Below, one piece after another: positions 30,317 to 43,090 of a DNA stretch of 64,000 nt (positions within the stretch are counted from its first letter, which is position 1; each line of letters opens with the position of its first letter). The translations under genes and the position numbers were made by a program. The DNA lies in NCBI GenBank assembly GCA_033439295.1, contig JAVTLE010000021.1:124009-188008 (forward strand), in the 5' to 3' direction. The stretch comes from Deuterostichococcus epilithicus (Eukaryota; Chlorophyta; Trebouxiophyceae; Prasiolales; Stichococcaceae). The notes beneath the pieces are model-generated. The model was given only the letters and a program-made list of their open reading frames with translations. It ran no database searches and had not been told where the DNA came from.

Positions 30317-33300
30317 ATGGGTGACATTGACGAGTGAGCCTTGCTTCTCTCTGATCTTCATGCCACAGACGGCACCAAGTCTCGATCGTGCCACGCGCTG
30401 GGCACAGCGCCTTGGGCGGCCACACGTGACCTATGCAGCATTGTATACTGCTGGTATAGTGCCTTGGCATCAAGCTGCGCTGGTGCGATGCCGTCGGGAG
30501 ACTATGCCTGCTGGATGCCTCTGTCAATGCCAGCCTGTTTTAAGTCTTCTGGAGCCCATTCGTTACGTGAGCCTTCCCATGACAGGCCTGCGATCTGTGC
30601 CGCCTGCCTGCCTGTGAACAGGCTGCAGTTTTGCAGCTGCCAGGTACGCCGCAAGACAGGCGCTGTACATCAGGACTGTAGCGGAATCTATGTATCAAGC
30701 GTCAGCCAGCCTTGATGGTGTGCCCCACTGGAACAGTGCTCAAGGCTGTCGCCCTTGCCTTGCCACGCCTTCACATCGGTTGCGCTATCCTCGGGTCATA
30801 CGAGCTGTGCTGTGTTGCGTCGCTACAGCCGGCCATCGACGCCGTGAGACTGCCTCTGCTGAACTGGCGGCCCGCGCCTGACTGTGCGCTGCCCGCAGGT
30901 ACGACATCCTCGACGCGCAGCTCGACGCGGGGCGAGCCAGCGCCGGCGACAAGGTGAAGGATGGGGATGGGGACAAAGACCGCAGGTCGCACAAGTCGTC
31001 CAGGCACAAGTCGTCTCACAAGGACGGCGACCGGGAGCACAAGTCGCACCGCAGCAGCCGCCGCCCTCGCGAGGAGGGCGATGAGGCAGAGGCCAGGCGC
31101 GTTGCCGTCCTTCCCTGCATCCACGCCGTGGTCCCATGTGATCACGCCAGCCTGCAAGGCAGTGCTCTGCTGTCATTTCGGCACCAAAGTGCGTCGTAGG
31201 TCACAGCGTCCAGCTGGACGGTTATTGCCACAGCATCGAGACTTACCTATGCTCGGCTGTGCACTGGCGTGCAGTGAGCGCAAGCGGCGGCACCGCAGCC
31301 GCTCGCGCGAGCGGCACCACAAGCGCAGCAGCCGGCACCGGGACAGCCCAGACTACAGCGGCCGGGAGCGCAGCAGCAGCCGGCACCGACGGCCGCCGCC
31401 GCTGCCCAGCCCGCCCCGCAGGTAGGCGGTGGCATGATGATGCTTGGGGAAGCTGGGCAGCCTGCACAATTCGTAAGCTGCGGGAACTGAGCAGCGTTAA
31501 GGGCCGCTGTTACGCGTCGCCAACTCAATGCTCAGATCGGGCGGCACCGTCAGCCGGGGAGCTGCCATTGCAGCTTCTGTGGAACTGCAGCCCATTAAAG
31601 ATACGTCTGAGAGACAGTAACATCACTGCTGCTTCTGGAAAGTTGTCGCATGGTGCATCGTGTCGGGTCGATTGCTGAGCAGCGCAGAGAAAGAGATGCA
31701 GGAATGAGACCCACTGCTACCTGTTCTACGAATCAAAGAGTTTTTTTGGTTGGCCCGCAGGGCGGTGACACCGCCGGAGGTGCTGGAGCAGCGGGAACGC
31801 GAGCGCGAGCTCAAGGAGCTGGACCGGGACACGCGCACGGTTTTCGCCTACAACCTCAACCTCAAGGCGGACGAAAAGGACCTGTTCGACTTCTTCTGCC
31901 GCGCCGGCGGGGTGCGGCCTTTGCAAGCAACTTTCGCTGCTGCCATCTCTGGAGGCTGCTCTGTCAATCGCCGACTGCTCTGTTGCAGGGCTGGTAGAAC
32001 TGCAAGCGATGGTCTCTGTCGCCGAGCATCTGCATGTCCTCAGCCTAGCATGCAGTCATGGGCGCACTGGCGGCGCATGATAAGTTGCCTATGTGGAGTG
32101 CCAGAGGCTCTGACGCTGCACAGCTGAGTGAGCATCGGAGCCGATGCGACCCCCCCCGCCCCCTCTTCCCTCCTCCAAACACACACACACACAACANCAA
32201 CCACCTCGAGCTGTNCCCCCGCGGATTGAATTCCCGAGTCTGTCCACACCTTGATACCCTGCTCAGTACATGGGTAAAATAAGGTTTTGAAATATTTATC
32301 TGCCCGCAGGTGGAGGATGTGCGCATCATCATGGATCGTAACACGCGCCGCTCCAAGGGCTTTGCATACATCGAGATGAGCACCCGGGTGCGCCTGCCGT
32401 GCAAGACTGCATCAAAAGCTTGACCGTGTCCCCGGAGCACAACCTCGTCATAGTACAGAACCCTACAGCACTCAAGCAGGAAACGATCTGCTTCACTGCT
32501 CTGTATACTGCGCCGCCTGGCCGCACCGCCTGGCCGGCTGTCAGGCGTCCTCCAGCAAGCATTGCTCCTGACATCGTCTTACAGGCCACCTGAGTGCTGC
32601 AGCCATGACGAACCAACTCTTGATCTATGCCGCCACGTGGGTCCTCCACAGGCAGATGCAGATTCATAAATCTTTGTTTTAATTTCTGAGCTGCCGAGCA
32701 CGATCCCCCCTGATGGACAAATGCACCTTGCCCCCCTCTCATCCTCCCCCGCGTGAATCTTCTGAGAACATTCGGCCAGGCACACAACTGTCATTGGCAA
32801 GCGATGTGGCAGTTGTGTAGCAGCGAGAACAGCGCGGGGGCATGGCCTCATGCCTGCATCCCGTGGACAGCAATCATCCTGGGGACGTCACAGCAACACC
32901 ATACTTGACAGTCCTGGTAATGCTCGTGCCGCACAGGAGGCGGTGATGCTGGCGCTGGCGCTGGGCGGGCAGACGCTGATGGGCCAGACTGTCATGGTCA
33001 AGTCCTCAGAGGCTGAGAAGAACCTCGCCTGGGAGGCTGCCCAGGTCGGTTGCCCCAGCCGCTGTGGTTGATTAGTCACAGGTTCCTGCCCACCTGTGAT
33101 GCAGTTGCTCAGCATTGCCGCACCTCCTTGTGGCCGGCCTACTGTGCGAAGGGTTGCTGCTGACACACAACGGCCCTGCCAGCGTGTCCTGCCTTTGGCG
33201 TGTCTGTGTCCGCAGGCATGCATGTGCACAAGCATATGTGCGGGCACACACGCATCTCCGCTGCCGCGAAAGCTGGGCCGGGACGGCGATCCTCTCACAA

Positions 33301-36300
33301 CCCTCAACGCTTGGCCCCACAGGTGCAGAACCAGCAGATGCAGGTGGTGCGGCAGCTGGAAGGCGCCACGGGCAGTGGCCCCTGCAAGCTCCACGTCCGC
33401 AACCTGCACGTCGCCATGTCGGTGCGCCCGCACTCGGGGCTTCTGTCTGCTTTTGGCAGACTGTTCCACAGGCCAGCCTGTGCTGCCCTGCTGCGGCAGC
33501 GTAATTTCGTCCAGGAACAGCCGCTTTCGTAATCCACGATGCACATATATCCATTGTGATGGCTGCGCTGCAACAACACCTGCACCAGCCGCCGTTGGTC
33601 GGGGCATTGTCACCTGCAGCTGACGCGCCATCCATAGCCTTTTCACCTCGTGTTCTCTGTCGCCGCAGGAGAGCGATGTGCGGGAGATCTTTGCGCCATT
33701 TGGACAGATCGATATCGTGCAGATTCAGCGCGACAGCGCCGGCAAAAGCCAGGGGCATGCCTACATCACGTGCGCTCCCCTGCCTCATTTTCCCCAATCG
33801 CGGAGCAGCGCTGAGCATGCTGTCGGAACGCCGCGCTGCCCACGACTTGATGCTGTCCTGCTGTCGAGCGGCCGCCGCCGCCTTGCGGCACGTGTATCTT
33901 GCGTCTCGCCTGGCTCCGCAGCTACCTGGGCCGCCTGCCGCCGCCCCATTCCTGTGTGGCCCAGGCCAGCTGGATCGCTGGATCAGCTTGCAGACTTTCA
34001 GACGCTCGCCATCGTTGCATGATGTTCGCCTACGCCGTACGCCACAGGTTTTCGTCCATGGCGGACGCGACGCGCGCCATCCAGCAAGTGAACGGCCTGG
34101 AGATCGCCGGCGCCGCCATCAAGGTGGGGACTCTTTAGGGTTTACAACTCAGGTTTGCATCAAGGTGGGAGCTCCAACCCTGATCGAGCGCGCCCCACGA
34201 CGCCGCTCACCCACCCCAACCCAGCCCTGGATGTGCGGCATCAACCGGCCGACTTGCGCACAGCCCCGCCTGCTGCCTGCCGTGTTCTGCTGCGGATGTC
34301 TGCCTGGGAGGCGGCCCTCGCAGCGCAAGGTCCTGTCGTCACCGGACCCTCCTCTGATCTCCGCCTCCATCCACGCAGGTGGAGATTGCACCGGACGCCA
34401 GCATTACCGCCGCCTTTGCTGGCGCCGCACCAGCCGACCTCACCGACCACGAGAGTGCGCACCGGTTCATGGAATCACTCCTGGAACTGATGACGCAGCA
34501 GCATGCATCCCAGCGCCGCTCTCTGAGGCGGCGCTGTGCTTGCCAGTGCCCCTCATTGTGCTGTGCATTGAACCCAGAGCAGAGCATATTGAGCGTGTCA
34601 AATCAGATGGCGCTGATTGCCCCAGTTCAACATCTGTGCGAACCTGCCGTGTCCTGCACGATGCTGCCGTGCCGCATGCGCCCAACAGCAACAGGCGCAA
34701 GGAGTGCTGCTCTCTGCGCCTGTGCATGCGATTGACTTGGGCTCTCGGCCCATCCCCATGCTGACGAAACCTGGCGGCTGCTGTGCGCAGCCGACGACGG
34801 CGGCGGCATGCGGCTGACGGCCAATGCGCGGGCGCAGCTCATGAGCCGGCTGGCGGGCGGCGCCACCGCTCCCCCCGGTGAGCAGCCCTGTAAGCAGTCT
34901 TGGTGGGGGTGTTTAAATAAGCTTATTAGGGAGCAGCAATTCGCCCCCAGCCGCTGCCCAGTCATCCTCCGCCCAATCGTGGGCTGGGGGGCCGCGCATG
35001 TTGCCTGACACCGCGCGCCCGCCTTCCCCCCGGCAGCCCGTGCTTCCCCCGGAAGGCTCTCGCCCGCTGCCCGGCGCCGGACGTCTGCTGCTTTGTCTGT
35101 CAGCGCACCTGTCGCGCGGCATCCAGCGATGCAGGATGCCGGCTCAGGAACTGCAAACCGTTGTGCCGCAGGCGGCGAGCAGCTGCCAGGCCCGCCCTCC
35201 GGGTTTGTCGTGCCCAGCGGCGGCGCGGCGCCCCCGCCTACGGCACCCACCGCCCCGCCGCTCAACCCGCTGTCGTATGTGCAGGTGGGTGAGATCTGAC
35301 ATGCGACATGCTGTCGTTCTTTGCAGCCAGGCCGTGAGCACTGTTCACCGCTGACTGGCTTGTGACACACAGCCGCTTGCAATAAGGCTCACAGGGAGTC
35401 ATGGTGCGTGCCAGTGCTTCCAGCGGCAGCACAAGGTCTCCAGCTTCTTTGCATCCGAGAGTGTCATTCAAACCCGCGCTCGCCTGGCATGTGCAGGGCA
35501 TTCTGGGACCGGCCTCGCCCATCCCGACGCAGTGCGTGCTGCTGAAGAACATGTTCGACCCGGAAGAGTGCGTTCCTGCCCTCCCGCTCCTGCCCTGACT
35601 GCAATGACCGCAAGACAGTCCGCCTGTCTCCTGGTCAATGTCTATGGTTTCTGTGCCGTTGTGATGCCAGCTGCTCTTGAACCCGCTCATGCAAAACTGG
35701 GGTGCGACGCCTTGCATGCACGAGGCTTCACTGCGCAAGCCAGCAAGCATGTGTCATCTGAAAACGGCTTGAAATCAGGTTTTACGTGTTGGGGTGGATC
35801 GCTTGAATCTGCAGCCGCATGGCTCTCACAACTGCACCGCCGATGGACGCTGCTGGCGCTTTGTATGTGCAGGGAGACGGAGCCGGACTGGCCGGATGAG
35901 ATCGCGGGCGACGTAAAGGCGGAGTGTGGCAAGTACGGCGCGGTGATCCACCTCCACGTCGACAAGGACTCAAAGGTATGTCTGCGTGCCCCCTGCCGCA
36001 ATAGCACCTAGCGGCAAGGTACGACATAAAAGCCGTCGGTACGGTCACAGTTGCAAGAACCTGGGCGGACTGCTGGAGGGTCGCCAGGATGAGGGTGTGC
36101 TGCAGTTGGCACAGAACCTGGCAGACCAGCTCAGTCGTTCGTGTTGCCCGCTTCTGCCGCAGGGCTTTGTGTACGTGCGATTCGACCAGGTCACGGCGGC
36201 GCAGGCGGCACAGAAGGCACTGCACGGCCGCTGGTTTGCCGGCAAGCAAGTGTGCGCGGAGTTCCAGTTTGTGGCGCCGTACACGCAGCGGTTTGGCGCC

Positions 36301-36303
36301 TGA
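30317..36303 (+). CDS. RBM39: Splicing factor RBM39/CAPER-like (RS domain, three RRMs)
   Basis: Nuclear pre-mRNA splicing factor. Exon 1 is a 17-nt coding exon (30317-30333), joining at 30900 to read MGDIDEYDILDAQLDAGR. Then comes a Lys/Arg/Ser/Asp-rich RS-like region (KSSRHKSSHKDGDREHKSHR; KRRHRSRSRERHHKRSSRHR). RRM1: RTVFAYNLNLKADEKDLFDF (RNP2) and RRSKGFAYIEM (RNP1). RRM2: CKLHVRNLHVAM and SQGHAYITF, with IREIF-like VREIFAPFGQIDIVQIQRD. A Gly/Pro/Ala linker precedes the third, UHM-type RRM: CVLLKNMFDPEEETEPDWPD, GDVKAECGKYGAVIHLHVD, GFVYVRFDQVTAAQAAQKAL and GRWFAGKQVCAEFQFVAPY. It ends TQRFGA-stop at 36303. Domain order and the VLLKNMFDPEEE motif are diagnostic of the RBM39/RBM23 family. 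Tail-to-tail with NMD3. Confidence 0.93.
34134..34144 (+). repeat. Telomere-like motif just after an RBM39 donor
   Basis: TTTAGGGTTTA about 10 bp after the donor that follows the RRM2 end (EIAGAAIK, AAG at 34121-34123). The intron also repeats the donor sequence about 40 bp downstream. Confidence 0.65.
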
Positions 36304-36853
36304 TGAGTTTTTGTGGGAGGGTAGAAGAAGAAGAGCAGGGCACTCTTCAAACAAGATAAACGCAGCGTCATCAACCGCAGACAAGCAGGAATAAAATCTG
36401 CGAAACGAACCATCGTCTAGCCGACAGTCATGATGCTGGGCGGTGCGCGCGGTTGCCTGCATGGGCCGCAGTGTTTGACACGTTTTTTCAGCCGTAAGCT
36501 CTGTATCCGCAGTGATGATGGCCGTCAGCACATCCTTGTTGGCATCGGCTACCTATATTACAGTATCAAACCCACATCCCGTCCTAAGTTCCTACAGCAC
36601 GTTCACTGTCAATCGCATCTCCAGGACGCTCAGATTTGGCTCAGCGCACGTGCTGAGGGCATGTTTGTCTGTTCAAGGTCACTCTGCCACCGCAGACTGG
36701 CCCTTTCAGATAGGTGAGACGATCACAATAAGTTCTGAGAGTTTGTAGAATTGAACCGTCCGAAAGCGCCCCATTTTCCTCAGCCTGGTTCAACCTGCTT
36801 CTACTCTTGCGCATCTACCTACTCCTGCTTTCCCTTCTTCAGGGCCGCTGCCT
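36304..36853. other. Convergent 3' region RBM39 / NMD3
   Basis: 550 bp shared by two convergent genes. A minus-strand TGTAA at 36558-36562 fits NMD3; no plus-strand TGTAA seen for RBM39. No coding signal. Confidence 0.45.
36558..36562 (-). terminator. Putative TGTAA polyadenylation signal of NMD3
   Basis: Minus-strand TGTAA 292 bp after the NMD3 stop. Confidence 0.4.
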
Positions 36854-39800
36854 TCAGTGCTCCATGTCTGCCTGGCTGGCATCGTCTGCCGCCTCGTCCT
36901 CAGTCGCGCCGGCTGCCAGGCCTGCGGCCGCCGCCTCGTCGGCCTCCGTGAGGTTCAGACCCGCCAGGTCGTCCAGGAGCTCCTCCAGCGGCACCTGCGG
37001 AAGGGTTGTGCAGGAGTCGTGCGTCAACCCTCGGGACCTTTGGAAATTACAGCCCTGGAACATGTTCACACAATGCACAGCAGCCTCTGGACAGTACAGA
37101 GTGAGTCCACAGGGTAACGAGCCTCGACCAGAGAGGTGTGGCAAGCCGAACGCCGACTTCGCTGTGCTTGCCGCTGCACACGTCAGCGGCTCACCTACAA
37201 CAGCGGGTTGTCATATCAGTGGGGCAGTGCCCTGCCTGCCACTGCACATGCCGATGGTCGCACCTCAGGGAAGTCGTCGTCTTCCTCGTCCGAAGTGGCT
37301 GCTGGTGCCGCCTGCTGCTGCTGCTGCTGCCGCTGCGCCTGCTGCTCGGCCTTGAACAGCGCCACGCGGCTGCGCATGTCCGCATCCTCCTCGAGCTCCT
37401 GCCCGGACGGAAAGGCAAAATACGTGTTCGTGTTCTCATTTGCAAGGCAAAAACCATGGTCAGCAGGTGCCGAGTCGTGCCTGCCACACCACAGCGCCAG
37501 ATGCGTGGGGCACAGGCGCGAGGCGTTGTCACGCCGCCACGGGCGTCAAATGCCGCCGCGGTGTAGACAGCGCCGCACACTGGGCCGCACACCCTGCTCG
37601 GCGCCGTGCGCACACGATGCCACGTTCCCGGGACTGCGCCTGCAGGAAAAGGGGTTTCCGGGAGCTCGAAGCCTCCAGCCGGGGGCAGCTCGTTAGGGTT
37701 CAGTGTGAAAATCCCTAAATCCTAAACCCACCTGCAGGAAGGCCTCCATGTCGGCCGTGTCGCGGTCGGCGGCCTTCCGCCCGGCGGCGCCCAGCTTCTC
37801 TGCAGTGTCCGCCGCCTCCACGGGCAACCGCGCCAGCTTCCACTGCCGCCCCTTGCCCTGAGCGCGCCGCTTGGCGCGCCGCACCTCGTAGCTCTTCCGC
37901 ACCTGGCAGAGGCGACAGCGTCAGGGGTTGTGGTTAGACCTCTGTCGAGGAGCTCTCCAAGGTGTGGGGCGTCGTGGAGTGGGGCCCAGGCTCAGACTCA
38001 GATGGGGAGCCGCCGTAGTCTGGAGGCAGGCTGGTCGTCCTGTCATGGGCATGGCCTCACAAAGGGTTGCAGATCGCAGTTCCGTCCCTGCCCTGATGGC
38101 ACGGAATACTCAGGCCATGTGCTATGACCGCTGGGCTCGGAAAAGCTCGCAGCACTTGCGGCCAGCTGATGTGTCTGCACAGCTGGCGTTGGCATGCGGA
38201 CGGAGGAGTGAAGGAGCCACTGGACAACCAATGATGTGCTGATTGAAAGCTCACCAGGACGACAGAGAAGAAGCTGGACAACTGGTTGTATTCATGATGA
38301 AAGCTATCATTCAACCTCTCTCACCAGGACGACGTCCGGCGGGGAGCCGCCCTTCGCCAGCCAGCGGTCCAGGTCCGGGTCCACCGCATTGACGTGCTCC
38401 AGGTCGTACCCAAGCACGGTGTCGCCCGGGTGCAGGATGCCGCCCAGGTGGGTGCGCGTGAACAGGGTGCGGTCATTGCGGCCCAGGTCCGAGGCGCGCG
38501 CCACCTGTGACCACAGGGTTTAGGGTTTGAAACTCTGAAATCGCTGGCTTCAGGGTGCTAGGGTCTAGACGGCCGTCAACATCGGGCGCGTGACAAGGGC
38601 GCGCTGCATTTGCCCGGGGCCGATGCAGCGCGTTATGCGCACTACACGCGATCGCGCAGGCCTGAGCGCGGGGGTCAGGGGCAGGGGCGTCGGTATCAGA
38701 CGGCTCGGCGTGGGCAGCCTTGCGGCTGGCCCGCCACGCACGTAAACGGGTGCTTCTCGGGCATGTAGCGGAAGGGCGGGTTTGTGCTCAAAGTCCTCGG
38801 CCTCAAATCTTCCCCGAGGAGCCTATGTCTGCCGGCAAGGCTCAGCGGCCGGGCATTAAGCACTGCAAGTTCAGAGGAGCTGGCACCAGTTTTGCTCTTA
38901 GTTTGTGATGTGACACTTCAGCATGTGTGCGGCACGGTGGCCGGCTCCCGTGCCGCAGCGCCGAGCACGGCAGTACGACGGACCGCTGACACCCTGCGCG
39001 TGTGTGGGTCACACACCTGTGCCTCGGCGAGGGTGTGTCGCTGCGTGGTGGGGCCCAGCGGCTCGATGTCCAACACCACATACTCCACCAGCTGCTTGGC
39101 CGACGCCAGCGCCCGGAAGGGGTTGCGCCAGTACACCGGCGCCTGCAGGCAGGGTTCATATGTGGGCTGAGGTCTGCCCTCGGAGAAGCGTGCACAAAAC
39201 CCTTCGTTCCCACCGACTGCTAGCGAGCGGCTGGCTGCTCCACCACGAAACGAGCCATGCTGACGGTATTGGAACACGCGACGCTGCCGTGACCCAATGC
39301 TGGCATGCGCCCGCAGCGTCAGCAGCTGCCCCATGCCGCACACTCGGCGCCGACGCCCCGCTGCGGTGACGGCAGCTCCAGCTGGAAGTTGGCGCAATCA
39401 CGCATCCAGCGACTGCAGGGAGATTCGACCTGCATCTTCACGACGCGACGGCCACCCTTCAACCCCGCCCCCGACCACGCACGCACCTCCAGCTGTGTGT
39501 GGCGCAGCGTGAGCGGGTCCAGCAGCGTGAGCGCGGACGCAACCCTCGTGCACAGCACCAGGGGCCCCAGGTTCCCCAGCCGCTCCGCCAGCTTGGGCGG
39601 CAGGCACACCAGGTCGTCCTGCAGGGTCAAGGTTTTAGGGTTGGGGAGCGCTCCCGGCGCGACCACGAACGACCTTGGTCGATGACGATGTTTACAGGGC
39701 AGGAGCAGGACGAAGCGGGAAGGCCACGAGTGATTTGGAAAGGAGGCCCGCGTGGTGGCTCAGTGCACGACAGTCACGACGCATGCGCCCCTAGTTGGGC

Positions 39801-42389
39801 AGTCGAGCACGTGAGGGTTCGGAAACCTCTCCAGCGCTTCTCCACATGTGCATCCCGCAAAACGTCTGTGCAGGACACCTCCGGGAACTCGCCAGCCTGC
39901 CGCCGCCCCGCACCTTGCAGATGGGCACGATCTCGACGGAGAAGGTGTACTTGTAGTTGTACGTCGACGAGTGGATGTTGTGCGACACCAGCTGCTTGGC
40001 GGTGTGGAAGCGGCAGGGCACCACCGCCTGCAGAAAGTCCACCAGCTTGACCGCGTGCTGCCGGTTGGCGAAGAAGAAGTCCAGGCCCTGCGAGGAGCGC
40101 CATTCAGGGTCAAGGATGTTCTGGTTCGCAGGAGCAGACCTCATGAAACCATCGGGGTCGAAGCCTGAAGGGTCGGTCGGCGACCAAAAGGTCCAGCCCC
40201 TGCGGATGCGGCGCGGAAGCGGTTGGCGGCACACTGTTTCCGAGATCTGCCGGACTCGATGAAGGTGGACAGCAGAGACTGAGTTCAGGTTGTGGCCCCT
40301 GCGGGTGCGGCGCAGAAGGGGTCGGCACACTCGTCCCCGTGAGGCGCCGGGTTCGGCGAAGGTCAACAGCAGGAACGTCAACAGCAGGAACTGACGTTCA
40401 GGCTGTGGTGGCTCGGGGAACACTGCAAGCCTGCAAGGGGCTCGGATGTTTCTGGCATGTCCTCATTGCGGATGCAGATCAAAGACCAAGACGGCCTGTC
40501 CACGCATGCGGTGCAGGCGCAGGGCGAACCGCTGCAAAGCCGTGCACAGGGCGCGCAGCTGGTGCTGACAACTGCTGCTGCTGGGGAAAGAAGGGCTTTG
40601 AAACCCCCAAACCCTGAAAAACACACCTCGTGGATCTCCTTGATGTTGATGGCCAGCGCGTCGGCGCCGTGCCGCAGGATGACCTGCTCCAGGAACATGA
40701 AGGTGCGCTTGTGGTGCACGTGCTGCCGCACCTGCGGGTCGAAAATGGCCACCTACGTCAGCACACCGGCCGCCGGGCCCGGGAAGCAACATTGCTGCCA
40801 GTCATTGATATGCATGAAAGGAATGAAGGTGTTGTCGGGGCTAAATCAGGTTTGGGGGGTGCCCGCATTGTCGATGCCTGGACATCACATCTCAAGGAGC
40901 ATGCAGGCGAAGCTACGTGTGCGCGCTCAGACATGTTGGTGCAGAGTCTGGCTGCTGTGGGTGGCGAGCAGGCTCAGCAGGCTCAGCAGGAGCGGGCTGC
41001 GGTGTCACGCCGGCCGAGTGTGAGACCAGAGGCGGCGAAGAGAAGGTAAAAGCACCTGGGCGCAGGCCACCCACACATTGGGGTTTGCCGCGTGCCGGTT
41101 GCAGTCCGTGCATGGCTGGTCTGCCACCACGAACTCCACGCTGAAGGACTGCTGCAGGATGGCGCCATTGAACACCTCGCCCTGCGGCAAAGTTTAGGGG
41201 TTAGGCTTTGGGTGTAGGGAGGGCGCCAGGGCGGCAGGCCAGGGGACGGCCTATCTCGCGTGTCTGCCAGCAGGTGTGCCAGTGGCAACATTACAATGCA
41301 ACAGCGGGAGCTGCAAACATGTTTTGCCCCCAGATGCTACCGGATGCGTGGGCCAGGCGGTCGTACCTGCACCGTCAGCTTGAGCTTGAGGCGCTTGGAA
41401 TGCGGCTCCGTCCAGATGAACCCCGCGTCCACGAGTTTCAGCTGCATCGACGAGACGTTCGCTCAGCAAGGAAGCCGCCTGCGCAGTCTGCACGGCCATG
41501 GCCACACACGGCAAGCTGCACACCGCAAGCTGCGACCGTCTCACCGCCCTGCAGCCGGCTCGGTTCACATGGCAAACCATCTGTGCACAGACGAAAGACC
41601 TTTCCCCCGCACGGCAGCTGTCAGGGCAGACCCACCTTGCCCAGGCCGCGGATGCGCTTGACGCAAAAGGTCAGCAGCTCCCGTGACTCCAGCTCCGCCT
41701 TTACCCAGTGTCGCGGCGGCTGCAGGTACCGCCCGCACCCGCGGCAGAAGAAGATGGTCACCTGCATGCAGCGCAGTGACCTTGAGGCCCTTGTCTGCTC
41801 TGCTGGCATTCTCGCAGGCGTTCCATTGGACCTGCGCCGAGACTCGCACCGGCATGCGGCACCTGGCAGGCCAGCGCTGCTGTGGTGCAGGCGCTTGCAT
41901 GCAGCGCTGCTATCCCAGAGGCTCGACGCTGCCGCTGCTCCAACGAAGCACACGCAAATTGCGTGCCGTGCAGCCTGCCAGCTGGTGGCTGCTGATGCAG
42001 TCACGAAGACGCACCTGCTTCTGCACGGCCTCAGTGATGTCCACCTGGCTGCGCATGCAATTAACGCACATATTCGCCGGGTTGGGCTGAATGGGCAGCC
42101 CGCATAGGCAGCACAGCCTGCGGCAGCGAGAGAGCGGACTTGATTGCCGTGCCTTCCACGATGTCACAACCGCGAGAACAGTGCAGCATGCGCAGGTACC
42201 GAGGTGGAGAGGTGCACATGGTCAGCAAACCGCCTGCGAGGCTGAGCATGCGTGATTTGTTGCAGCATGCGGATATTCGCTCTGGCATCGAGAAGCCCAG
42301 CAGGCGGGGGTTGAGGTGGGGACTCACACATGCCCTTGTGTGTGCTGGACCTGCACGGTCTGCGGCAGCCCTGATGCCGAGACTTCCAT
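36854..42389 (-). CDS. NMD3: 60S ribosomal export protein NMD3
   Basis: Adaptor that binds the pre-60S subunit and brings CRM1/exportin for nuclear export. The proposed first exon (42328-42389) reads MEVSASGLPQTVQVQHTQGH and splices in phase to VLCCLCGLPIQPNPANMCVN, then CMRSQVDITEAVQKQ, matching the plant NMD3 N-terminus. Zinc-binding pairs LCCLCG, CVNC, FFCRGCGRY and CTDCNR are present. Further exons: SFSVEFVVADQPCTDCNRHA, FLEQVILRHGADALAINIKE, GLDFFFANRQHAVKLVDFLQ with SHNIHSSTYNYKYTFSVEIV, LPPKLAERLGNLGPLVLCTR, APVYWRNPFRALASAKQLVE, HPGDTVLGYDLEHVNAVDPD, VRKSYEVRRAKRRAQGKGRQ, ADRDTADMEAFLQ, a Gln-rich acidic segment, and a final exon VPLEELLDDLAGLNLTEADE ending DMEH. The Leu-rich acidic tail LEELLDDLAGLNLTEADE resembles the C-terminal nuclear export signal of the family. 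Several introns carry telomere-like motifs. Divergent from PLD. Confidence 0.94.
37713..37729 (+). repeat. Telomere-like motif at an NMD3 donor
   Basis: On the minus strand GGGTTTAGGATTTAGGG begins three bases after the donor GT of the exon ending ADMEAFLQ. A further TTAGGGTT copy is at 37693-37700. Confidence 0.7.
38516..38528 (-). repeat. Telomere-like motif at an NMD3 acceptor
   Basis: On the minus strand AAACCCTAAACCC lies about ten bases before the acceptor of the exon VARASDLGRNDRTLF. Confidence 0.75.
39633..39642 (-). repeat. Telomere-like motif at an NMD3 acceptor
   Basis: On the minus strand AACCCTAAAA lies about 13 bases before the acceptor of the exon DDLVCLPPKLAERL. Confidence 0.65.
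40087..40350 (-). repeat. Decayed tandem copies of an NMD3 acceptor and exon start
   Basis: The real exon starts at 40087 (minus strand, GLDFFFANRQ). Upstream in the same intron, exon-like copies begin at 40199 and 40298, each preceded by a ccgcag-type acceptor. The 40199 copy still reads as LDLLVADR against LDFFFANR. The 40199 and 40298 copies share a longer block of acceptor-side sequence (GTGTGCCG...CGCCGCA.CCGCAG). Spacings are 112 and 99 bp. Confidence 0.7.
41193..41205 (-). repeat. Telomere-like motif at an NMD3 acceptor
   Basis: On the minus strand CCTAACCCCTAAA precedes by about ten bases the acceptor of the exon GEVFNGAILQQSF. Confidence 0.65.
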
Positions 42390-43090
42390 AGCCGCCATGC
42401 CGCTGGCTCCCAGCCAGCTACCAGCAACCTCAGCACTTGCGCGGTACGCAAGTTGTGTACCCGGAAGCTCCTCTGCAAGGCTGCAAACTTGGACAGCTTC
42501 CAACTCACAGAATCCGAACGCGTGCGCCTATCACAACGTCCAAGAATGCACAATTGGTTGAGTTCCTCCAAAAACGGGTTCCAACAACAGGCATCACCGG
42601 GCGTAAATGCTGAATTGCAACATCTCGTCAGGCGGCTCGGAATGAGCGAAGTGTGAAGTCCGAGACTCATGGCTGGGGGAGCGGTGATGTAATCATGACA
42701 GTACAAGTCATAATCGACCCTAAAAGAGGGTCATTGTCAAATATCAACAGGGGAGTCGCCGCGAAGCTGTACCCTGACCGCCGGGAAAATTGATTTGTCG
42801 GCTCACGTGCGCAGCGAAGTCAAGCTGACAAGAAACAGTTCTGCAGCAGGGGTTGTTCAGTGGCACTCGGGAAGCTCGCTGCAGCTGCGGCGCCACGGAC
42901 GGCCAAGTGAGACTCCAGGGGGTTTGATCCCCTGCACTTACTTGCAGATCCTCACCCGCACGCCACGGACAGCGAATTGAGATCAGCTGATACTCAAGGA
43001 CCAGATTCGCCGTTGCAGACAGTCTCGGGCATCGTTAGCGGAAGTTGCTCGATCCAACTCCGCAAGCCAATTTTCGAGCAAACAACAGAC
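42390..43090. promoter_or_regulatory. Divergent promoter region NMD3 / PLD
   Basis: 701 bp between divergent start codons. No coding signal or clear regulatory motif; presumed to hold both promoters. Confidence 0.4.

Noticed and set aside
32178-32215. CA microsatellite with two N bases in an RBM39 intron
   Set aside because: An ordinary short dinucleotide tract; the Ns probably reflect sequencing difficulty there.
33556-34764. 402-codon open frame on the plus strand
   Set aside because: It crosses several RBM39 exons and introns in the wrong frame, has low-complexity Arg/Pro/Cys composition and no domain; it is a shadow of GC-rich coding DNA.
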